Origin: an uncultured Planctomycetaceae bacterium | Lineage (GTDB): Bacteria; Planctomycetota; Planctomycetia; Planctomycetales; Planctomycetaceae | Assembly: GCA_913031625.1 (NCBI GenBank) | Contig: CAJWGB010000040.1 | Location: 1 to 32,353, forward strand | Length of the DNA stretch: 32,353 nt | Direction of reading: 5' to 3' | Shown here: piece after piece, positions 27,099-32,353 of the stretch | Layout: the number at the start of each line of letters is the position of its first letter | How positions within the stretch are numbered: position 1 is the first letter of the stretch | Notes under the pieces: generated by a model | Databases searched by the model: none | What the model was told of the DNA's origin: nothing | Seen by the model: only the letters and a program-made list of their open reading frames with translations | Position numbers and translations under genes: made by a program

Positions 27099-28523
27099 AT
27101 GACACGTCTGTTCGCGCTTATTCTCTGCCTGTTTCTCATTTCGTTTGCAGGAGCCGAAGAACGGTCTCCCAACATTGTTGTCATCTTCATGGATGACATG
27201 GGATATGCAGACATTGGTCCGTTTGGGGCAGAAGGATACGAAACACCTCACCTGAATCGAATGGCCAAAGAAGGGCGAATCTTTACCGACTTTTATGTAA
27301 CCCAGGCTGTGTGTTCGGCCTCCCGCGCTGGACTGCTGACAGGCTGTTACAACGTTCGTGTTGGCATTTTTGGTGCGCTCGGCCCGAAATCGAATATCGG
27401 CATCAGTGACAAAGAGGTGACTCTCGCCGAAATCGCCAAACAGAAGGGTTACGCCACAGCCTGCTACGGCAAGTGGCACCTTGGTCACCATAAGAAGTTT
27501 CTCCCCATGCAGCATGGGTTTGACGACTACTTCGGACTGCCATACAGCAATGACATGTGGCCGTATCATCCGGGAGTACGCCACCTGCCGGAAGCAGAAC
27601 GGGTCAAGAGGTGGCCGCACCTGCCACTGATTGACGGCAACCGGATTGTTAACGATCAGGTAAGTCCGAAAGATCAGGAGCAATTGACCACGCAGTACAC
27701 TGAACGGGCAGTGCAGTTCATCGAAAAGAACAGGGAGAATCCGTTTCTGCTGTATGTCCCTCACAGCATGGTCCATGTGCCGCTTTACGTCTCTGATAAG
27801 TTTCGAGGCAAAAGCAAACGCGGACTGTTCGGTGACGTCATGATGGAAGTCGACTGGTCCGTTGGGCAGATTCTCGACACGCTTCGCAGGAATGAACTCG
27901 ACGACAACACGCTTGTCATTTTCACTTCAGACAACGGGCCATGGTTAAGCTACGGAGACCACTGCGGAAGTGCGGGGCCACTGCGAGAGGGCAAAGGAAC
28001 GATGTTTGACGGCGGTTGTCGTGAAAGCTGCGTGATGTGGTGGCCAGGTAAGATCCCGGCAGGTACGTTCTGCAGCATACCGGCCATGACCATCGATATT
28101 CTGCCAACGGTTGCTGAACTGATCGGCGCCAGACTGCCGGATCATAGAATTGACGGAAAGAACATCTGGCCGCTGATGGCAGGCGAAAACGGAGCAAGGT
28201 CACCGCAGGAGGCCTACTATCTTTACTACGGGCGGCAGTTGCAGGCAGTCCGCAGCGGCCGCTGGAAGCTCCATTTCCCTCACGGTTACCGCACGATGGC
28301 CGGACGTCCGGGTGGCAAAGACGGTATTCCGACAAACTACAGCCAGGCAAAGATTGGACTGGCTCTGTTTGACCTTGAAGCAGACATCGGCGAAACCAAC
28401 AACGTCGCCGATAAGCACCCGGAAGTCGTCAAACGCCTCAGCGAACTTGGTGAACAGATGCGTCAGGATCTGGGCGACAACAACCGCCGAGGCTCGGGGA
28501 TGCGAGCCGCCGGCAAACTGTAG
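27099..28523 (+). CDS. Exported sulfatase (arylsulfatase-like)
   Basis: A 474-residue S1-type sulfatase with a Sec signal peptide ([19 protein letters not shown]). The catalytic formylglycine precursor is Cys72 in [12 protein letters not shown] (C-x-A-x-R, so anaerobic or FGE-type maturation is needed). Metal ligands D32 and D33 lie in FMDDMGYAD, and the KWHLGH motif (K125, H127) and FTSDNGPW supply other active-site residues. Length and C-terminal half ([26 protein letters not shown]) match planctomycete sulfatases, which release sulfate from algal polysaccharides. The substrate cannot be read from the sequence. No DUF1501/DUF1553 partner lies next to it. Confidence 0.93.
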   Translation: MTRLFALILCLFLISFAGAEERSPNIVVIFMDDMGYADIGPFGAEGYETPHLNRMAKEGRIFTDFYVTQAVCSASRAGLLTGCYNVRVGIFGALGPKSNIGISDKEVTLAEIAKQKGYATACYGKWHLGHHKKFLPMQHGFDDYFGLPYSNDMWPYHPGVRHLPEAERVKRWPHLPLIDGNRIVNDQVSPKDQEQLTTQYTERAVQFIEKNRENPFLLYVPHSMVHVPLYVSDKFRGKSKRGLFGDVMMEVDWSVGQILDTLRRNELDDNTLVIFTSDNGPWLSYGDHCGSAGPLREGKGTMFDGGCRESCVMWWPGKIPAGTFCSIPAMTIDILPTVAELIGARLPDHRIDGKNIWPLMAGENGARSPQEAYYLYYGRQLQAVRSGRWKLHFPHGYRTMAGRPGGKDGIPTNYSQAKIGLALFDLEADIGETNNVADKHPEVVKRLSELGEQMRQDLGDNNRRGSGMRAAGKL

Positions 28524-28613
28524 AGTCCATGAGGGGGAACCGGCAAACGCAGCGTTGCAAACGTGGCTGCTTTTGAACGCGCCTGAGGAAACGTTCAAAG
28601 TGGACAGGATCAA

Positions 28614-29903
28614 TCAGGACACCTTCCAGTCTGCCTGCCCGCTGACACGACGGAACAGTTCCACACAATAGCGGTCCGTCATTCCGCTGACCTGGTCGGT
28701 GCAGGCAACGAGCTTCTGGTACGTCGACATTTCATCAGTAATTTCCAGGTTGTTCAGTTTCCGAATGTGGAGATCGAATCCGCTGGGACTTTCTGCCAGT
28801 GCTGCAGACGTCAGGACCTGCATCAGTCCCTGAATCGCTCGGTAGCCTGCAGCTTCGAGCTCAAGAACCCGCGGGCTGTTAAAGATTCGTTCAACAGCAA
28901 TCGACTTGGCCGCCTTGTAGGCGTCGGCAACGGCAATCAGGTCGATCAGTGATCCATCGAATGTCCCCTCAAGAATGGCGGCCTGTTGCGACTGGAACAC
29001 TTCCGCACATTGTTGCACCAGTTGGCCAATGACAATGGCCCGTCCCATGGAAAGCCGATCGGCATTGGGCATTTTTTCAGTCCCCGTACATCCGATTCGC
29101 AGACCCTCAAGGATGCTCAGGCCTTCGTCCCATGAAATGAGTCCTGCTTTGCAGCCATCTTCCAGATCAATCACGGCATAACAAATATCGTCGGCGGCCT
29201 CAGAAAGAAGTGCTAACGGGTGCCGGCTGAACTGCTGAAACTCGTCCACCACTCGGCCTGCACGCTCAAACACTTCATCGAACAGCGGACGGTCATCCTG
29301 AAACACTCCGTGCTTCTTATATCGTTTCGACTCTCCCGCCACGCTGCCTCGCGGATACTTAATCAACGCTCCCAGAGTGGCCGCGGTCAACTGCATTCCA
29401 CCGGGCCGATTGGCCATCTGTAGCCGTGTCAGAATTCGGAAGCTCTGAGCATTTCCTTCAAACCGTGTCAGGTCCGCTCGTTCTGACTCAGTGAGAGAAC
29501 TGAATTCCGGTTCCTTCAGGCGCCACTCGGCCCATTCCTGAATTGCCTTCTCTCCGAAGTGCCCAAATGGTGGGTTTCCGATATCGTGAGCAAGACACGC
29601 CGCCGCGACGATGGCTTCGAAATCTCCCTGGGAAACAAGATCCCCGATCTCACTTCGGACAGCCTCAAAAACGCTGGTCGCCAGCGAGCGACCGACACAC
29701 GAAACTTCGAGACTGTGAGTCAACCGCTGGCGCGTGTAGTCTGATTCCGGGAACGGAACCACCTGCGTCTTATCCGCAAGCCGACGGAACGCGCTGCTGA
29801 AAATAATGCGATCGTAGTCCTTGTGGAACTCGGAGCGCGAAACATCCGTGGCGGAAGACCGCCGACTGCCGATGCGATGACTGGAAAGAAACTGCTGCCA
29901 CAT
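28614..29903 (-). CDS. dgt: Deoxyguanosinetriphosphate triphosphohydrolase-like HD protein
   Basis: A 429-residue dNTPase. The segment DYDRIIFSSAFRRLADKTQV at the N-terminus is highly characteristic of Dgt proteins. The HD metal site is formed by H63 in QRLTHSLEV, H106/D107 in LAHDIGNPPFGH and Asp238/239 in AADDICYAV. FEGNAQSFRIL is also conserved. The family hydrolyses dNTPs (dGTP in the type enzyme) to nucleoside and triphosphate, controlling nucleotide pools. It is convergent with the sulfatase gene. No strong ribosome-binding site is visible before the ATG. Confidence 0.9.
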   Translation of the reverse strand: MWQQFLSSHRIGSRRSSATDVSRSEFHKDYDRIIFSSAFRRLADKTQVVPFPESDYTRQRLTHSLEVSCVGRSLATSVFEAVRSEIGDLVSQGDFEAIVAAACLAHDIGNPPFGHFGEKAIQEWAEWRLKEPEFSSLTESERADLTRFEGNAQSFRILTRLQMANRPGGMQLTAATLGALIKYPRGSVAGESKRYKKHGVFQDDRPLFDEVFERAGRVVDEFQQFSRHPLALLSEAADDICYAVIDLEDGCKAGLISWDEGLSILEGLRIGCTGTEKMPNADRLSMGRAIVIGQLVQQCAEVFQSQQAAILEGTFDGSLIDLIAVADAYKAAKSIAVERIFNSPRVLELEAAGYRAIQGLMQVLTSAALAESPSGFDLHIRKLNNLEITDEMSTYQKLVACTDQVSGMTDRYCVELFRRVSGQADWKVS

Positions 29904-30194
29904 GATTATGGCCGCATTGTGACGCCTTTAGAGCACAGATACAGGGACCCGGTCGATCTTTTGAGGCGCAGGAGCGATTTGTCAGCCCGCGGAAATTGTG
30001 GCGCTAACCCGGCAATGACGAGCATCTGCAATTTCAAGTGCCGGCTGAACGTACTCATGCAGGCGGTCGATTCGCAGTTTCTTCGCAATTTAAACCGGTC
30101 GACGATCTCCTGTGCTGTTCGCTCGACGAATCCACAGGTCGCAATCAATTCCTCAGACTCAATTCCACCATTGCCGGTTGAGATCCTCAGCGAA

Positions 30195-31544
30195 TCAAAT
30201 CAGTTCACGAGGTACCTGACCGCCGGGCACGAGATGCACAGGGCGGCCGGACATATCGATCACTTCATCATCGATCCGCAGTCCCAGTGAGTGATAGACA
30301 GTCGCACAGAAATCTTCGACTCCGATCTTCCGCGACACCGGGTGCTCGGCCTTTTCATTGGTGGCACCAATGACCTGACCATGTTTGTAGCCCCCTCCGG
30401 CCAGCAGGATACTCTGAGCCTGAGGCCAGTGGTCACGTCCCGCGTTGGCGTTGATCCGAGGTGTATGTCCGAATTCTCCGGCGACGATCACCAACGTATC
30501 GTCCAACATGCCACGATCAGCAAGGTCCTGAATCAAAACTCCGACAGCCTTGTCATGACGGGGCAGCTTGTCACGCAGTGCGCGTTCGATATTCCCATGG
30601 TCATCGAAGTACCCGGTATTAAGCGAAACGTAGCGAACACCGGCTTCGATCAGCCGTCGCGCCAGCAGCGCCTGTTCGCCCCAGCCTTTTCCATACTTCG
30701 CTCGCAGTGGCTCGGGCTCTTCAGAAACATCGAATGCTTTTCTAACTCGCCCGGACAGCACAATATCCAGTGCCTGCTGGTTGACCGAATCCATCTGATC
30801 AAACGTTCGATTTCGATCAACACTCTTCTTGACGGAATCCAGTTGCTGCTGAAGTGCAACTCGATTCATCATTCGCTTCTCAGACAGTCCATCGACAAGT
30901 GAAAAACTCTTGTGATCACCTGTCGGCAACCGGCCGGCTTCATTGCCGTAGCTGAATTCGCCATATCGAAATGGATTGTAGTTCACTCCGAGCCATGCCC
31001 CGCCATGAAATCCGAACCCACCGTCATTCATGTTGACGCTGGCAAGGGAACCACGCTGAGTCGGCCCGAGAAGATGAGAGGCAACCGCCCCCATCGATGG
31101 CTGTCGCGGTTTGCGATCGCTGCCGGTTGAACCAAGTCGTCCAGTCAGCATCCAGTGGGCGGCCGCCCAATGGTCTCCGTTGCCGTGACTAAAGCTGCGG
31201 ATCACCGTGCACTTGTCCATCACCTTCGCATGCTCGGGCAGCAGTTCGCACACATCAAGTCCGGGCAGGTTCGATCGCACCGGCGAAAACGGCCCACGAT
31301 ACTCCTTCGGCGCCAGCGGTTTCATGTCGTACATGTCCAACTGGGAGGGGCCCCCATGCATCCACACAAGAATCACCGACTTCTTCGAAGCGGCTGCCGG
31401 GTGTACATGGCTGTTTTCTGCGCTCAAAAGCCCGGGCAGCCCCAGACCAAAAGCGCCGAGTGCACCGATCTGAAGTGTCTTGCGACGAGTCAGGTTATCG
31501 CAGAATTCATTGCGTGCAGAGGCCTGTCCGAAAATATTCAGCAT
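30195..31544 (-). CDS. Tat-exported DUF1501 protein
   Basis: A protein of about 449 residues with a twin-arginine signal (LTRRKTLQIGALGAFGLGLPGLLSA, about 18-42) and the DUF1501 pattern: SVILVWMHGGPSQLDMYDMKP, SHGNGDHWAAAHWMLTG, GWGEQALLARRLIEAGVRYVS, DTLVIVAGEFGHTPRINANAGRDHWPQA and VEDFCATVYHSLGL. The fold is alkaline-phosphatase-like and the protein is exported. The exact reaction is unknown. DUF1501 genes usually lie next to a DUF1549/DUF1553 cytochrome-like partner; none is in this window. A GTG at 31553 opens the frame, but the ATG at 31544 is preferred. Confidence 0.92.
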   Translation of the reverse strand: MLNIFGQASARNEFCDNLTRRKTLQIGALGAFGLGLPGLLSAENSHVHPAAASKKSVILVWMHGGPSQLDMYDMKPLAPKEYRGPFSPVRSNLPGLDVCELLPEHAKVMDKCTVIRSFSHGNGDHWAAAHWMLTGRLGSTGSDRKPRQPSMGAVASHLLGPTQRGSLASVNMNDGGFGFHGGAWLGVNYNPFRYGEFSYGNEAGRLPTGDHKSFSLVDGLSEKRMMNRVALQQQLDSVKKSVDRNRTFDQMDSVNQQALDIVLSGRVRKAFDVSEEPEPLRAKYGKGWGEQALLARRLIEAGVRYVSLNTGYFDDHGNIERALRDKLPRHDKAVGVLIQDLADRGMLDDTLVIVAGEFGHTPRINANAGRDHWPQAQSILLAGGGYKHGQVIGATNEKAEHPVSRKIGVEDFCATVYHSLGLRIDDEVIDMSGRPVHLVPGGQVPRELI

Positions 31545-31663
31545 GATTGGCACTCGTCGATTAGGTGGGACAAAGTGTGAGCGTCAGCGAATGTGGGGAA
31601 CGCTCGGGAAGGTGAAACTCTTCAAATATATCAGATTCTGAAGTCTGTTCGGCATATGGAATT

Positions 31664-31692
31664 CTGACATAAATCGACATCAGGGATAGAAT
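31664..31692 (+). promoter_or_regulatory. Predicted sigma70-type promoter for the esterase gene
   Basis: CTGACA (31664-31669) and TAGAAT (31687-31692) are separated by 17 bases, each with one mismatch to the TTGACA/TATAAT consensus. They lie about 110 bases before the ATG at 31802 in an AT-rich stretch, and a direct GAATTCTG repeat overlaps them (near 31660 and 31689). Prediction by eye. Confidence 0.4.
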
Positions 31693-31801
31693 TCTGGCCG
31701 AAAAAGTGGACCTTGCACAGTGAAACGTGGTCATTTCCCCTCAGATCCGGCGGACCACAAACACTCTCCGGCCTTCACCCTGTCGTCGAGAAAGGACTGC
31801 T

Positions 31802-32353
31802 ATGAGCAGTGTGATTGAACATGCCAAATCTGGTCGCGCAAAATGTGGTAAGGGCCGCGACAAGGATGAATTGCGATTCGGCCACAAAGTAGCACCCGCA
31901 ACAGTGAAATCGAACATCACCCTCATTCTGGTAATCGGAGCTCTTATTCTGACGCTGGTCGGCAGCGTATCTGCTGGAGAGAAGCTCAAAGTGTTCATCC
32001 TCGCTGGCCAATCTAATACCGTTGGTCATGCCCGGGGTCATACCATTGCCACGCTGCACAAGACAGGCAAGCCCAGAGATGCAGAGCTGGCCAGGATGGT
32101 GTTCAACGACGGCGACGCTTCCAGCGCGTTCGATGAGCAGATCACCAGAGCTCAGGAGCTCGATACGATCTCCGGCGGGATTGGGTTCCCGGTGCTGAAG
32201 GCGATGGCCGACGGTGCTGAGAAGACCGCGCTGGAAACCAAGATCAACAAGTTGGTTGCCGAGCACGAAGCCTACAAGGCAAAGGTCATCGACGCCTGTA
32301 ATGTGTCTGATCGAGTCTACATCGCATCCATCGCAGATAGAAACACCAGGTCG
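31802..32353 (+). CDS. SASA/DUF303-type esterase, N-terminal part (3' truncated by window), with PARP-zinc-finger-like leader
   Basis: The frame is open to the end of the window (184 codons). Domain order: a 35-residue leader (EHAKSGRAKC, DKDELRFG) that resembles a PARP-type zinc finger but lacks most of its metal-binding residues; a hydrophobic segment SNITLILVIGALILTLVGSVSA (about 37-58), acting as a signal peptide or anchor; then EKLKVFILAGQSNTVGHA, the start of the sialate O-acetylesterase-like SASA domain with candidate nucleophile Ser71 in the GQSN motif (GQSNM in most members, GQSNT here). An AAGGA lies seven bases before the ATG at 31802, favouring that start over the GTG at 31904 that would give a plain signal peptide. 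The family deacetylates carbohydrates; the rest of the domain lies beyond the window. Confidence 0.8.
   Translation, partial: MSSVIEHAKSGRAKCGKGRDKDELRFGHKVAPATVKSNITLILVIGALILTLVGSVSAGEKLKVFILAGQSNTVGHARGHTIATLHKTGKPRDAELARMVFNDGDASSAFDEQITRAQELDTISGGIGFPVLKAMADGAEKTALETKINKLVAEHEAYKAKVIDACNVSDRVYIASIADRNTRS

Noticed and set aside
26799-27776. Open frame of 325 codons on the minus strand spanning the sulfatase start
   Set aside because: It is antisense to the sulfatase signal peptide and catalytic motifs and overlaps the TPR gene start; no protein-like features.

Overview
The window looks like a chromosomal segment of a planctomycete (Planctomycetaceae-like, probably marine). The inference rests on a secreted formylglycine-type sulfatase, a Tat-exported DUF1501 protein, a secreted PQQ-type beta-propeller, a SASA-type esterase, and the gene order dnaN - DUF721/dciA - gyrB without recF. 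Most of the DNA is coding. No tRNA, rRNA, CRISPR array, insertion sequence or prophage gene was found, so this is mainly core genome with some eroded accessory genes.

Layout. 1-5433 (+): a DNA-repair operon with the C-terminal nuclease part of an AddB/RecB-like protein, a complete AddA/UvrD-like helicase-nuclease and a YhaO/SbcD-like nuclease, joined by short overlaps. 5488-6065 (+): a small membrane-protein gene that appears frameshifted. 6126-7394 (+): exported PQQ-like propeller. 7397-9704 (-): two hypothetical proteins. 9709-10440 (+): an unrecognised gene decayed by two frameshifts and two in-frame TGAs. 10442-15790 (-): RlmI-like methyltransferase, gyrB, dciA and dnaN, the replication block; dnaA is not in its usual place upstream of dnaN and a roughly 600-bp stretch without a convincing gene lies there instead. 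16391-17593 (-): a DUF1444/YtpQ-like gene split by an in-frame TAG. 17851-20094 (+): RNase D-like exonuclease and an exported isoaspartyl peptidase/asparaginase. 20128-24059 (-): RluA-type and TruD pseudouridine synthases downstream of a compact three-gene membrane cassette (TolQ/ExbB/MotA-like, an ExbD/MotB-like coiled-coil protein, and a third single-pass protein). 24517-25455 (+): FtsQ/DivIB-like POTRA protein. 25636-26940 (-): TPR protein. 27099-28523 (+): sulfatase. 28614-29903 (-): dGTPase-like HD hydrolase. 30195-31544 (-): DUF1501 protein. 31802-end (+): N-terminal part of a SASA-family esterase with a PARP-zinc-finger-like leader.

How the genes work together. The first three genes fit double-strand-end processing. 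The dnaN-dciA-gyrB block supplies clamp, helicase-loading and supercoiling functions. The two pseudouridine synthases and the methyltransferase modify RNA. The exported hydrolases (sulfatase, esterase, asparaginase) and the DUF1501 protein fit a polysaccharide- and peptide-degrading lifestyle. The most novel candidate system is the three-gene proton-channel-like cassette at 21949-24059, preceded by tandem GTTC/GAAC dyads. Three or four neighbouring small genes are broken while the long essential genes are intact, which suggests real gene decay rather than uniform sequencing error. All functional calls are from motifs read by eye; no database search was run.
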